Source of the DNA: Promethearchaeum sp.
GTDB taxonomy: Archaea > Asgardarchaeota > Lokiarchaeia > Sigyniarchaeales > Promethearchaeaceae
Direction of reading: 5' to 3'
Assembly (NCBI GenBank): GCA_030612265.1
Contig: JAUWOE010000014.1
Location: 1-32,529, forward strand
DNA length: 32,529 nucleotides
Shown here one piece after another: positions 8,062 through 17,099 of the stretch (within the stretch, counting starts at the first letter, position 1; every line of letters starts with the position of its first letter). The translations under genes and the position numbers were made by a program. The notes below the pieces were generated by a model. It saw only the letters and a list, made by a program, of their open reading frames with translations. It searched no databases and was not told the origin of the DNA.

Positions 8062-8784
8062 TCATTTTATCTTTAAACTTGGGAAGAAATATTGTTTACC
8101 TGTTCTAAATGTTTCAGTAATCCTAGCGACACGTGTATCAACTAAATTCTGCAAAGCCCTTTCAGCACGGTCGACAGTCCAATTTAAAGATTTACATACA
8201 TCACCTGTATTAATAACTCCATCATCCTTAACAAGTACAAGGATAGCAGTTTGATCTTGAGTATACTGAACTGGGAAGAATGAAATTGCCAAAACTCCGC
8301 TTGGTAATTTATTTATTTCAGGGATTACATTATCCTTTTTAAGAATCTTAACCGCTCTTTCAACATCACTAATTGTTATTCTATTCTTCAATATTCCCGT
8401 ATTTACCCTGTCAAAAACGTCAGGTAATGTCAAAAGTCCCCCAGTTTCTCTTTTTTCCAGCATAACTCTTTGATATGCTAACATAGCTAATTTCGTATGC
8501 ACTATTTTCTTTCCACCTTTAAGAACATTTTCTTCGGTGATTTGTTCTTTGATTATTCGTTCTTTAGGAATATTATATTTTTTGCGAATTTCTTCTACAA
8601 TATCTTGCATATCTGGGTCAAGAGCAAGAATAACTCCGTGCTTCTTTGCTATATCTGATAATTTTTCTTTAGTCATTTTTGTGATTGCAGTTTGAGTTTC
8701 AAGCCTGTTCATTCGTAATTCTGCAGCCTTTTTTTTCATTAGTTCACGCATTTTTGCTCTATCTTCAATATCTCTCAGTCCCAT
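8062..8784 (-). CDS. vps22: ESCRT-II subunit Vps22/SNF8 (EAP30 domain)
   Basis: The EAP30-domain protein has about 240 residues, close to human SNF8 (258). The N-terminal helical region (MGLRDIEDRAKMRELMKKKA) is followed by a coiled part. The winged-helix core then shows RETGGLLTLPDVFDRVN (human 'HRNGGLITLEELHQQV'), ISDVERAVKILKKDNVIPEI, LPSGVLAISFFPVQYTQDQT and the second winged helix with VCKSLNWTVDRAERALQNLV. It would form the ESCRT-II core with Vps25, linking upstream sorting factors to ESCRT-III. I chose ATG at 8784 because AGGTGA (8790-8795) stands five bases before it; a GTG three codons upstream lies inside that site. It ends 19 bases from the vps25 stop, in convergent orientation. 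No separate Vps36 is seen in the window, so this protein might serve in both positions. Confidence 0.93.
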   Translation of the reverse strand: MGLRDIEDRAKMRELMKKKAAELRMNRLETQTAITKMTKEKLSDIAKKHGVILALDPDMQDIVEEIRKKYNIPKERIIKEQITEENVLKGGKKIVHTKLAMLAYQRVMLEKRETGGLLTLPDVFDRVNTGILKNRITISDVERAVKILKKDNVIPEINKLPSGVLAISFFPVQYTQDQTAILVLVKDDGVINTGDVCKSLNWTVDRAERALQNLVDTRVARITETFRTGKQYFFPSLKIK

Positions 8785-8789
8785 GCTAT

Positions 8790-8795
8790 TCACCT
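8790..8795 (-). promoter_or_regulatory. Ribosome-binding site AGGTGA for vps22
   Basis: On the minus strand AGGTGA is followed by ATAGC and the ATG start. This conventional case sets the reference spacing for the unusual starts elsewhere in the window. Confidence 0.65.
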
Positions 8796-8884
8796 ATCAC
8801 ATATTTTCTTATTTTAATTATGTAAAATCAAATTTAAAATTTTGATGTGTCAATTAATATATGAAGAAAATTAAATTTTAATTA

Positions 8885-9820
8885 ATGGGTTTTGAAGAAA
8901 ATAATCCTTCAGATATATCTATCTCAATGGTTCATTCTGCTCTTCAAGAATTTCTTCCTAATCTATCAAAAAAAAGCATTAATTTTTTCTACCATGGAAC
9001 TTATAATGTTTTTCAAGTTGAGAATCGCTTCATTGCGCGCTTTCCTGATAAAACGCTAAGAAATGAGAAAGGTGCTCTATTAATAAAAAATGAAATTGAT
9101 ATTTTGAATCTTCTCGGCAATTTTATTTCCTTTCCTATCCCAAAACCCCTTTATTATTCGTTGAATTTTGAAAATCCTTTTATGGTTTACGCGAAAATTC
9201 CTGGTGTATCTTTATCAAGATGCTTCAATGAAATAAAAAATACTCAGAAGCAAAAAATTGCCCAACAAATTGCAGATTTTTTATCAGAGCTGCATTCATT
9301 AAGATTAGATGAATCTTCACAATTAAAATCACTTTCTACTAAAGAATATCGTGATTATTGGAATAAAGTTAGTTTTGATATGAAGAAAGATATATTTCCT
9401 AAGTTAAACTCAGAGCAAAAAAATTGGTTAGTTAATGTTTTCTCAAATTTTTTAGAGGATGATCGAAATTTCAAATTTAATCCATGTGTAATACATGGAG
9501 ATTTTGATACATCAAATATTCTCGTGGATCCAATTAATTTCGATATTACTGGCTTTATAGATTTTGAAGAATCAAGTATTTTTGATCCCGCTGCTGATTT
9601 TCTTTTTTTTGATGAAGGTGAGATTTTTTTAAAGAATATTTTGTATAACTATAAAGGGATTAAGGAAGAAAGTTTTCTTAATAGAATGAAATTCCTATAT
9701 TGCCGCACTTGTGTTCCTTATTTTCAATTTGGCTTAAAATATAATAGAATGGATGTTTATTCTGAAGGAATGGGAAAATTAAAAAAAAATATGAAAAACT
9801 TTCCAATCAAACATTTATAA
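8885..9820 (+). CDS. APH/choline-kinase-like phosphotransferase
   Basis: The protein has 311 residues with a kinase-like fold. The N-terminal lobe includes FYHGTYNVFQVENRFIARFP (nucleotide-binding hairpin) and IDILNLLGN...PIPKPLYYS, standard in aminoglycoside phosphotransferase family members. The catalytic loop is CVIHGDFDTSNILVDP (Brenner motif H-x-D-x4-N) and the metal-binding Asp lies in GFIDFEESSIFDPAADF. The family phosphorylates small hydroxyl compounds such as aminoglycosides, choline, homoserine or sugars. The real substrate here is unknown and resistance should not be assumed. The start ATG sits in an AT-rich promoter shared divergently with vps22. The 3' end overlaps the next gene's end by 14 bases, convergently. 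Confidence 0.85.
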   Translation: MGFEENNPSDISISMVHSALQEFLPNLSKKSINFFYHGTYNVFQVENRFIARFPDKTLRNEKGALLIKNEIDILNLLGNFISFPIPKPLYYSLNFENPFMVYAKIPGVSLSRCFNEIKNTQKQKIAQQIADFLSELHSLRLDESSQLKSLSTKEYRDYWNKVSFDMKKDIFPKLNSEQKNWLVNVFSNFLEDDRNFKFNPCVIHGDFDTSNILVDPINFDITGFIDFEESSIFDPAADFLFFDEGEIFLKNILYNYKGIKEESFLNRMKFLYCRTCVPYFQFGLKYNRMDVYSEGMGKLKKNMKNFPIKHL

Positions 9821-10826
9821 TCTCAGAAATATCATTATCCTTAAACTCTCTTCTTTTCTTTAGCTTATTATTGTAAAACATTGCCACAAAGGCAATAATA
9901 ATAATGCCAAACAAACCTATCCAGAAATATTTAATTGTATCAACGGTAAATGGCCATGTAACATCTGGAACCTCAGAAATCGGAATGATATCGATATTGA
10001 AATAAGCAAAAAGCAAAAACAAAATACCTATTACAATCATAAGCGCTGAGCTTACGGTTTCAATTCTATAATTATTTCTAACTTTTTCAGAATTTTCTTT
10101 ATAACCCTCATCAATATCTTCTGTCTTTGCCTCAAGATTCTCAATTTTATCTTTCTTCTTAATTTGATTAGATTCAAATTGAAATCGTGCAAATGATGTT
10201 TTTTGAATAAATTTTGAAACTTTTCCACTCATTGTTCCAATTAAAGCTAAAGGTATCAATCCAAGCCAAGTTCCAATTCCAAAGAAAAACACCGTCCAAA
10301 CTCCATTACCCCATCCATACTCTATTGAAAGTATTGAGGCATGAGTATATATCGCAATTTCAAATATGCATGGTGGAATTCCCGCCAAAATGCCTAATAG
10401 AAAACTAGTTCGCTTCCTAGAGCGCAATGTGGGTAAATTTTCAATTAATTCTTGAAGTTGTTCACTGTGTGGCCAATATTTTTTTTTTCTAATCTGATAC
10501 ATCATGATTAATCCGCTAAATATCAAAATTATTCCCGAAAATGCATTTATTAAATACGTATTAAGATTATCCAGTAATGTTAATCCTAAGATAGACGAGA
10601 TATATGATACAATTGCACCAATGATAAAATTTGTCAGAAATAAACCAAACCCGTAGAAATTTACAATCCTAAATGCTTGTTTCCAATCCCTACTAACACC
10701 AAACGCATAAAAACAAAAAATGAACTTGTCTTCACAAGGCATGATCGTGTGCAAAATTCCCAGAAAGAATCCCGTCCATAAAACAAATGTAAAAGGGCCA
10801 TATCCCCACGCGACATCCAATAGCAA
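9807..10826 (-). CDS. CcdA/DsbD-like (LysE superfamily) seven-span membrane protein
   Basis: The 339-residue protein has about seven hydrophobic segments, with a cytoplasmic charged loop (IKKKDKIENLEAKTEDIDEG) before the last two. Segment one carries GILHTIMPCEDKF and the fourth carries LLGILAGIPPCIFE, so two Pro-Cys motifs sit at equivalent places of an internal repeat. In CcdA and DsbD the reactive cysteine pair lies in these two segments and moves electrons from cytoplasmic thioredoxin across the membrane. Related families (UreH-like, HupE, NicO metal transporters) share the fold, and the CEDK motif could also suit metal binding. I infer thiol redox transfer, with metal transport as the alternative. 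The TTG start has GAGGA eight bases upstream. Confidence 0.65.
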   Translation of the reverse strand: MLLDVAWGYGPFTFVLWTGFFLGILHTIMPCEDKFIFCFYAFGVSRDWKQAFRIVNFYGFGLFLTNFIIGAIVSYISSILGLTLLDNLNTYLINAFSGIILIFSGLIMMYQIRKKKYWPHSEQLQELIENLPTLRSRKRTSFLLGILAGIPPCIFEIAIYTHASILSIEYGWGNGVWTVFFFGIGTWLGLIPLALIGTMSGKVSKFIQKTSFARFQFESNQIKKKDKIENLEAKTEDIDEGYKENSEKVRNNYRIETVSSALMIVIGILFLLFAYFNIDIIPISEVPDVTWPFTVDTIKYFWIGLFGIIIIAFVAMFYNNKLKKRREFKDNDISEIINV

Positions 10827-10897
10827 TTTTTTTTCCTCAATAATATTTTATTCTTAATCTTATTATTGATGTAAAAATTTAAAATATTTGATATTAT

Positions 10898-11461
10898 TTG
10901 AGTCTAAGAAAAAAAATAGGAAAATTAGGTGAAAGGTTTTCCGAAAATGTAGATTTTATTGAAGAGGTAATTACAACTCTTAATTTAGATCCAAAATCAT
11001 TAATTCTGGATATCGGGACCGGTCGAGGAAAAATGGCAATAATTTTAGCACTTTCAGGATTAAATTTGATTACGGGGGAACCTCAAGGACATAATTGGGC
11101 AGATTGGCAAAATAATGCACGTAAAGTAAATGTTTTAGATCGAATTGAATTCCGAAATCTTAAAGCTGAAGAATTGCCATTTGAAGATAATTCTTTTGAT
11201 GCTATTTTTGCTAATGGCTCGTTTCACCATTTTACGGATAAATTCAAAGCATTTTCAGAAATATATCGCATAATAAAACCAAAACCTTATGGAAAAATAG
11301 TAATTTTTGAATTTACTGAAGTAGGTATTGAAAAAATTAGAGAGAGTTATCCTGGTCATCCAGATGCGACAAATCCTGTTGATTATATTGGTGATTTGCC
11401 GCTTAATTTTATAATTAAAAAGGGTGGGCTGATTAATGCTTATATTTTTGAGAAAAATTAG
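10898..11461 (+). CDS. Class I SAM-dependent methyltransferase
   Basis: The protein has 187 residues and a Rossmann-type methyltransferase fold of the Methyltransf_11 kind. Motif I is LILDIGTGRGKMAI, the acidic end of strand 2 is replaced by LITGEPQG, motif II/III is AEELPFEDNSFDAIFANGSF, and a later strand is GKIVIFEFTE. The substrate is not evident. The C-terminus lacks a large cap domain, so a small-molecule substrate is possible. The start is TTG, since no ATG occurs before motif I. An A/T-rich TATA-like stretch (AAATTTAAAAT) lies about 20 bases upstream. RNase III follows 34 bases downstream on the same strand, so the two may be co-transcribed. Confidence 0.85.
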   Translation: MSLRKKIGKLGERFSENVDFIEEVITTLNLDPKSLILDIGTGRGKMAIILALSGLNLITGEPQGHNWADWQNNARKVNVLDRIEFRNLKAEELPFEDNSFDAIFANGSFHHFTDKFKAFSEIYRIIKPKPYGKIVIFEFTEVGIEKIRESYPGHPDATNPVDYIGDLPLNFIIKKGGLINAYIFEKN

Positions 11462-11495
11462 TGAACTAAAATTATTTATTTAAAGAGGCTTTCAA

Positions 11496-12233
11496 ATGAA
11501 ACTCGATAGAAAGGAAAAATTAAAGGAATTTATTGAAGAATACAAATTACTCCTTACCGTTAAATGGCTAAATCTTGCGACTACTCATGATTCTTATCAT
11601 AGCATTAATCGCGATCGGCCTTCTAATGAAAGGTTAGAAGCTTTGGGTGATAGTGTTTTAGATTTACTTTCAATAGATTGGTTATATGACAATTTTCAAG
11701 GCAATGAGGGGCAATATACACAATTACGTAGTGAAATCGTCTCTAATTCAGTTTTGGCCAAATTAGGTACAAGAATTGGATTAAATCCAATAATTTTGAA
11801 AGGAGAAGGAGTATCTATTAACGAGAAACAAATTGCAGATACCTTAGAAGCAATTTTTGGAGCTATTTTTAAATACAATCAGAAAATCGGGATGAATTCT
11901 TATGATATTTGTAAACAATCTTTTGAGTTTTTGTTTAGAGATATTCTTAATGATATAAAAGATAGAGATTTCATTCCAAATTTAACAAATAAGAATCAAA
12001 ACAATCCAAAAAATCAATTAAATGAATATATTTTAAGAAATAACCTTCCAAAATGCTCTATACGACTTATTAATGAGCAAGGGCCTCCGCATCAAAAGAT
12101 TTTTACATCACAATATTCCATTCAAATATCTGAACAACTAACATTTTCTGTAGAAGGAGTTGCTACAACAAAAAAGCAATCTGAAAAAATCGCTGCTGCA
12201 AAGTTATTAGAGAAATTGAAAAATTGTGAGTAA
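11496..12233 (+). CDS. rnc: Ribonuclease III with C-terminal dsRNA-binding domain
   Basis: The 245-residue protein has the standard bacterial-length layout. The nuclease signature NERLEALGDSVLDLL (44-58) carries E45 and D52, and DTLEAIFGAIF (115-125) provides the second acidic pair D115 and E118, so all four metal ligands are present. Residues 172-243 form a dsRBD, with GPPHQKIFTSQYSI, VEGVATTKKQSEKIAAAKLL and the terminal helix. It should cleave double-stranded RNA as a homodimer, for example in rRNA or antisense RNA processing. RNase III is patchy in archaea, which usually rely on splicing endonuclease for this. GAGG lies seven bases before the ATG. The 3' end overlaps the convergent downstream gene by 27 bases, an arrangement that would itself generate complementary transcripts. 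Confidence 0.95.
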   Translation: MKLDRKEKLKEFIEEYKLLLTVKWLNLATTHDSYHSINRDRPSNERLEALGDSVLDLLSIDWLYDNFQGNEGQYTQLRSEIVSNSVLAKLGTRIGLNPIILKGEGVSINEKQIADTLEAIFGAIFKYNQKIGMNSYDICKQSFEFLFRDILNDIKDRDFIPNLTNKNQNNPKNQLNEYILRNNLPKCSIRLINEQGPPHQKIFTSQYSIQISEQLTFSVEGVATTKKQSEKIAAAKLLEKLKNCE

Positions 12234-13343
12234 AATCCAAATTATTAAACCAGTAACTACGGGATTTAAGAAATTATCAGTTATTTTTCCCCCAAATATA
12301 TCCACAAATCCAAAAGCAAATGCAGTAACTAAGGCAATTATATGTATTTCGAAGCCTTTTAATCCTTGAAAGGGTAAAATTAAATTTATGATAATTATGA
12401 TTAAATAGGTAGTAATAAATCCTGCGATTGTTCCTTCCAACTTTTTTTTTGTTCCTTTTATAGATATCTTACCAAATTTTATACCAATGATACTCGTTAC
12501 TCCATCACTAATCGAACTAATTAGAACAATAACTAATAAAATTTGGATATCAGCTAAGAAAAATGGAATCCAGGATAAAATCATAATTGAACCTTGAGCA
12601 AAAGTTTCCAATTCACTGGGACGAAGTGAATTTTCAAACCAACGCGTAGCAAATTTACCTAACTTCTTGAAATTATTTAAGCGAAATAGATCTGCAATAT
12701 TCATCGTCCATAAGAAATGAATCGCGATTGCAAGTTGCCAATACTTACTAAAAGTTAGAGACTCAATTCCATATTTAATTGACAATGGTTCAAAAACAAT
12801 TCCTAAAAAATAGAATCCAATAATTACTAAAGCAGGATAAAAATGAGCTAATTTTCTTTTTGCATCCTTTTTAAACTCACTAATTTCCGAATATTTTTCT
12901 AAAAAATACTCTTTCCACTGTTCATAATCCATTTCTCTGTGATATTTTTTATTGTTTCTTTTGGCGAAATAGAGATAAATCTTCCAACAAAAAATATGAA
13001 CTGTTAAAGAGTCCCAAAGATGGAAATATAGCATTTGGCGTAATGAAATATTAATCACGAAATTAAAAATAAATGGGTATAAGATCGCTAAAAAATAATA
13101 CCCGATTGCAACAAGAATTTCGTCTATTAAATATCCTGATATTTCCCTTTTCGTCAGAGAATTACGAGACTTGATAGTATAAAATAGATTAATAGATCCA
13201 AAAATAATGAAATATATTTGAGAGCATATCATAAAAAACAATGAATTGTACTGTTTAAACGCAAAAATCAAAATTCCTATAATAAAGCAAAAAATCATGA
13301 AGAAAAATAGAAGATTTTCTTTTTTAAATTTAGGATTAAGCAT
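12207..13343 (-). CDS. Dolichol/phytol kinase-like CTP-dependent membrane protein
   Basis: The 378-residue protein has about nine or ten hydrophobic segments. RKLAHFYPALVIIGFYF in the middle and SSISDGVTSIIGIKFGKIS then GTKKKLEGTIAGF near the C-terminus match the polyprenol kinase/CDP-diglyceride synthetase superfamily (SEC59, VTE5). There 'SDaxAsxiGxrfG' and 'KxxEGsxA' form the CTP site. A last motif, FVDIFGGKITDNFLNPV, matches the 'D.l.DN...P' ending. It probably phosphorylates an isoprenoid alcohol, feeding glycan-lipid carriers or recovering prenyl alcohols; archaeal membranes make isoprenoid substrates plentiful. The N-terminal 130 residues of extra segments are unusual compared with short phytol kinases. 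Its 3' end overlaps rnc by 27 bases, convergently. Confidence 0.75.
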   Translation of the reverse strand: MLNPKFKKENLLFFFMIFCFIIGILIFAFKQYNSLFFMICSQIYFIIFGSINLFYTIKSRNSLTKREISGYLIDEILVAIGYYFLAILYPFIFNFVINISLRQMLYFHLWDSLTVHIFCWKIYLYFAKRNNKKYHREMDYEQWKEYFLEKYSEISEFKKDAKRKLAHFYPALVIIGFYFLGIVFEPLSIKYGIESLTFSKYWQLAIAIHFLWTMNIADLFRLNNFKKLGKFATRWFENSLRPSELETFAQGSIMILSWIPFFLADIQILLVIVLISSISDGVTSIIGIKFGKISIKGTKKKLEGTIAGFITTYLIIIIINLILPFQGLKGFEIHIIALVTAFAFGFVDIFGGKITDNFLNPVVTGLIIWILLTIFQFL

Positions 13344-13375
13344 TTTACTCTCAAATTTCCAATTAACTAAAACTA

Positions 13376-14188
13376 TTATAGAAGAATCTTAAAATTTTGG
13401 GATATTTTAACTTGATATTGTTCACTAACCTTTCGTAAGAATTCCATTAATAGTTTTTTACGATGAGAATCTTTTTCATTTTCAAGTTCCATAGATAGAA
13501 AATTCATTATCCTTCCCCCGAATGTCATGATATGAGTTTCTAAAAAGGGGGGATTTACATCTCCCTTTAAAAAAAGCTGGTGTATTAAAGCTTGCAAGCC
13601 ATCATTACCGAGGGATCCAATAGATTCAATAGCTTTATTTCTAATTCGAATATATTTTGTTTCATATAAAAAAGGTGTTAAATATTCAATTGCGTTTGTA
13701 TCCCCGAAAATTCCTAATGCTACAATGGCTGATCGAACAACCCTTTTATTTGGATGTGAGAGAGTTTGTATTAAAAACGGAAAAGCAGGTTTATATACAA
13801 GTATCCCTAACCAAAAAGTACCAAATATTATGTATTTATCATCTCCACGAGAAACTGTGATTTTGTTTAAAAGTTCTTCAAGTACTTGTAATTTAAGGTA
13901 TTCTGGTAAAAGTGCGATTATGTTGCCTTCAGAAGTATGCATTTTAAAACGTTCATGATCGAGATCCTCAAAAAAATTGACCGCTTTTTTTCTAATTTCT
14001 ATATGTTCATCAACTAAAAGAAGAGCAATTATTTCTAATGTTTTTGATACTGAAAAGTTATTTCCCTTAGGATTATTTAACAGTTCTCTCATTTCATCCT
14101 TCATTTTAGGGATACTTTCATGACTAAAATCCTTAATTAGAATCGATTTTTCAATGGAAAATGAAGAATTTCTAAAAGGTTCATTCAT
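13376..14188 (-). CDS. HEAT-repeat protein
   Basis: The protein has 270 residues and is mainly paired helices. Clear HEAT units are HPNKRVVRSAIVALGIFGD followed by NAIEYLTPFL, then IRIRNKAIESIGSLGNDG. An earlier unit lies at DEHIEIRKKAVNFFEDLDHE. Such arrays are protein-binding scaffolds and carry no enzymatic activity. It lies 32 bases upstream of the polyprenol-kinase-like gene on the same strand, so the two may share a transcript. No partner can be named. It has no membrane segments or cysteine clusters. Confidence 0.72.
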   Translation of the reverse strand: MNEPFRNSSFSIEKSILIKDFSHESIPKMKDEMRELLNNPKGNNFSVSKTLEIIALLLVDEHIEIRKKAVNFFEDLDHERFKMHTSEGNIIALLPEYLKLQVLEELLNKITVSRGDDKYIIFGTFWLGILVYKPAFPFLIQTLSHPNKRVVRSAIVALGIFGDTNAIEYLTPFLYETKYIRIRNKAIESIGSLGNDGLQALIHQLFLKGDVNPPFLETHIMTFGGRIMNFLSMELENEKDSHRKKLLMEFLRKVSEQYQVKISQNFKILL

Positions 14189-14270
14189 ATCTAATAATTT
14201 AATAAAATTCGGGCTAATTAATTTATCTCTACTTTAAAATAAGAAAGGAAATTAAAAAAAGGGAAAACTA

Positions 14271-17099
14271 CTAAACCTTCTTGTAAATTTCGCTTACAAT
14301 AAGAACAATTAGTGAAGCACCAAATGCAATTAACCAATCTTTATAAGACATCGTAATGATAACTAAATAAAATTGAGCAAAATCCCAGAATGTTATCAAC
14401 AAAAGAATTCCTACCACAAATGCTATTAAAATGTACAACGCATTATTTTTTGGTCCTTTGAATAATCCTACTTTAATTGATCTTGCTTCAAAAGCCATCC
14501 ATATTTCTGAAAATATTAATGTTACTAAGCATATAGTTTGAGCTTTCCATTCTCTCAATAATTTTATGTTTTCACGGTCTGAAAAACTATAGATTTCGTA
14601 TTCGAAACCATATCCTATTCTTTCAAAATGACTCCATGGATTAACAAATCTCGGATCTATATAATTCTCATCATAAATAGGAATTTTATCGCCCATAATC
14701 ATTAACCAAAGCGTAATAATGACTATTACGATAGTTGCAATTTGAAGAATCATCATTAGCAGATATTTCTTACTAATTAATGGCTCTTTTGCATCCTTAG
14801 GTGGGTCTTTCATTATCCTCTCATCGTATTTATCGAACATCAAGCCGAATGGGGGGAAGAAATGGATGGAACTATATAGAATTACGAGTTGCAGTGGATT
14901 AAATATTTGATAATTCAAGAATAAAGCAACAATACTTAGAATAATTAATTCAGAAAAGAGACATACAAATAAGAATACAATATTTGATCGAATATTACCA
15001 AAAAGCCCTCGACCGTGAAAAATTGCAGTTTCAATGGTTGAAAAGCTATCATCAGTTAAGATCAGATCTGCAGCATTTTTAGCCACATCAGTTCCAGAAA
15101 TTCCCATAGCAATACCCACATCTGCATTTTCTAAAGCAAGAGCATCATTAACACCATCACCTGTCATTGCTACAATGTATCCTTCTTGTTGAAGTGCTTT
15201 TACGATCATTTCTTTGTCTTCAGGCGCAACACGGGAAAAAACTCTCGTTTGTACGATCTTATCAGATGTCATGTTTTTTATTTCATTTCCACTTTCTGAA
15301 TAATCACCCAATTTAAAAATATTCAAATCTTTCGCAATTGATTTTGCGGTCAAAGAATGATCACCAGTAATCATTGCAACGTTTATTCCCGCTCCTTGAC
15401 AAATTTCAATCGCTTTTTTAACATCACTACGAGGAGGGTCTAAAACTGCAACAAATCCAATAAAAACTAAATGATTTTCCAATTCTTCATAGACTAAATT
15501 ATCAATATTCATAATTATATCTGATGATAGAGTTTTTTGGGCAAAACCTAATGTTCGATAACCTTTGCCGGCAATGTCCTCCATTTTTTGAATTATATCA
15601 GATTTTAATTCATCGGTAATGGGTATAAGGTTATTTTCTAAAAGGATGAAATCACACAATTTTAGTATTCTTTCAGGAGCCCCCTTTGAAAAACACAAGA
15701 AATTATCTTCATTTTTTACAATTTTAGACATAATTTTTCGTTCTGAGGTGAAACTCAATTCCTTTATAATTTCATAATTAGATCTTATCTTAGAATAATC
15801 AAATCCTGCTTTTTGCCCAAGTGTTAATAAAGAACCTTCTGTAGGCATACCTAAGACTTTTATTATTTGAGTTGAGCCATTTTTAAGGGATACTGTCTCT
15901 TCACGAAATTCAGCATTATTATTTACGATTCCATTAAAAATAAGATTTTTTAAATTAACATCTTGTTCTACATTATATTTTTGCTCGTTATACAATATAT
16001 CTCCGATATTTTTATAACCCACGCCAGTTACTTCTAAGATTTTATTATCAAGAAATATTTTTTGAACCGTCATCTGATTTTGTGTAAGTGTTCCCGTCTT
16101 ATCAGAGCAAATAAAATTTAATCTTCCCATTGTTTCTATTGAATTTAAATGTCGAACAATTGCTTGGTTTTTACCAAGTTTTAAAACACCAGTTAATAAA
16201 ATTATAGTTGTAATAATCGGAAAATTAAATGGTATCGCTGCCACTGCCAGACTCACTAACCATTGGGCTTCTCCAACGTAATCGTCAATTCCAGTTATGA
16301 AATAATGATAAAGGAAAATCACAATAATTACCCCTAAGACAATTAGACCAAAATTGGTTGCCATTTTATTCATTGCTTTGTTTAGTGGGATTTCTCTATG
16401 TTCTTTATGAGCAATTCCTTTGGAAATTATCCCGATTTTTGTTTCTATTCCAGTTGCTGTAACAATCGCCCGACCATTTCCTGAAGTAACAAATGTTGAA
16501 CTAAATAACATATTTTTTTGATCCTGAATTGGTAAGTTGGAACATTCAATTCGATCTGTTACTTTCTCTACTGCAGTCGGTTCCCCTGTTAGATTTGATT
16601 CATTAATTGTTATATCATTTTCTTGGAATAAGCGTGCGTCTGCGGCGATGAAGTCTCCTTGCTTTAATACTAAAATATCGCCCGGAACAATTTCTTTAGG
16701 TTCTATTTCCACTGTTGCTCCATTTCGCAAAACAGAAGCCTTAAAAGATGTTAGTTGCTCTAAAGCTTCAAGAGTCTTTTCCACTTTTCGTTGTTGAATC
16801 ATGGCAATCATGATGTTAATTCCTAGAATTACAAAGATTATTATAGGAGAAACATAATCTACCGCTGATCCTAGCGTATGAGCTATATATAACTGAATAA
16901 AGGCGGCAATTAAAAGAATAATAATCATTAAATTAAAAGATGGTCGAATATATTTTGCGTAAAAATTAACCTTTTTTTTTGGAAGTTGGTTATCTCCTGT
17001 TATTTTCCGAATGTTTTGGACTTGTTCTTCTGTTAAACCTTCTCTACTTGTTTTTAATTGCTCGAAAATATCTTCAATTGTTAAGTCATACGCTTCCAT
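14271..17099 (-). CDS. P2-like P-type cation-transporting ATPase
   Basis: About 942 residues with full P-type order: an N-terminal domain, membrane segments M1-M2, actuator loop with SNLTGEPTA, M3-M4, phosphorylation site ICSDKTGTLT, nucleotide domain with FSKGAPERIL, and hinge VAMTGDGVNDALALENADVG. M5-M10 include an extended loop rich in aromatic residues before M9. The layout matches P2A/P2B calcium pumps or PMA-like pumps. However, M4 reads AAIPFNFPIITT where calcium pumps have PEGLP. M6 reads LYSSIHFFPPFGLMFD where they have 'NLVTDGLPA', so the usual acidic and amide ligands of sites I and II are missing. The ion is therefore unclear. I chose ATG at 17099; an in-frame TTG lies four codons upstream. 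It is transcribed alone, with the HEAT gene downstream after 82 bases. Confidence 0.9.
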   Translation of the reverse strand: MEAYDLTIEDIFEQLKTSREGLTEEQVQNIRKITGDNQLPKKKVNFYAKYIRPSFNLMIIILLIAAFIQLYIAHTLGSAVDYVSPIIIFVILGINIMIAMIQQRKVEKTLEALEQLTSFKASVLRNGATVEIEPKEIVPGDILVLKQGDFIAADARLFQENDITINESNLTGEPTAVEKVTDRIECSNLPIQDQKNMLFSSTFVTSGNGRAIVTATGIETKIGIISKGIAHKEHREIPLNKAMNKMATNFGLIVLGVIIVIFLYHYFITGIDDYVGEAQWLVSLAVAAIPFNFPIITTIILLTGVLKLGKNQAIVRHLNSIETMGRLNFICSDKTGTLTQNQMTVQKIFLDNKILEVTGVGYKNIGDILYNEQKYNVEQDVNLKNLIFNGIVNNNAEFREETVSLKNGSTQIIKVLGMPTEGSLLTLGQKAGFDYSKIRSNYEIIKELSFTSERKIMSKIVKNEDNFLCFSKGAPERILKLCDFILLENNLIPITDELKSDIIQKMEDIAGKGYRTLGFAQKTLSSDIIMNIDNLVYEELENHLVFIGFVAVLDPPRSDVKKAIEICQGAGINVAMITGDHSLTAKSIAKDLNIFKLGDYSESGNEIKNMTSDKIVQTRVFSRVAPEDKEMIVKALQQEGYIVAMTGDGVNDALALENADVGIAMGISGTDVAKNAADLILTDDSFSTIETAIFHGRGLFGNIRSNIVFLFVCLFSELIILSIVALFLNYQIFNPLQLVILYSSIHFFPPFGLMFDKYDERIMKDPPKDAKEPLISKKYLLMMILQIATIVIVIITLWLMIMGDKIPIYDENYIDPRFVNPWSHFERIGYGFEYEIYSFSDRENIKLLREWKAQTICLVTLIFSEIWMAFEARSIKVGLFKGPKNNALYILIAFVVGILLLITFWDFAQFYLVIITMSYKDWLIAFGASLIVLIVSEIYKKV

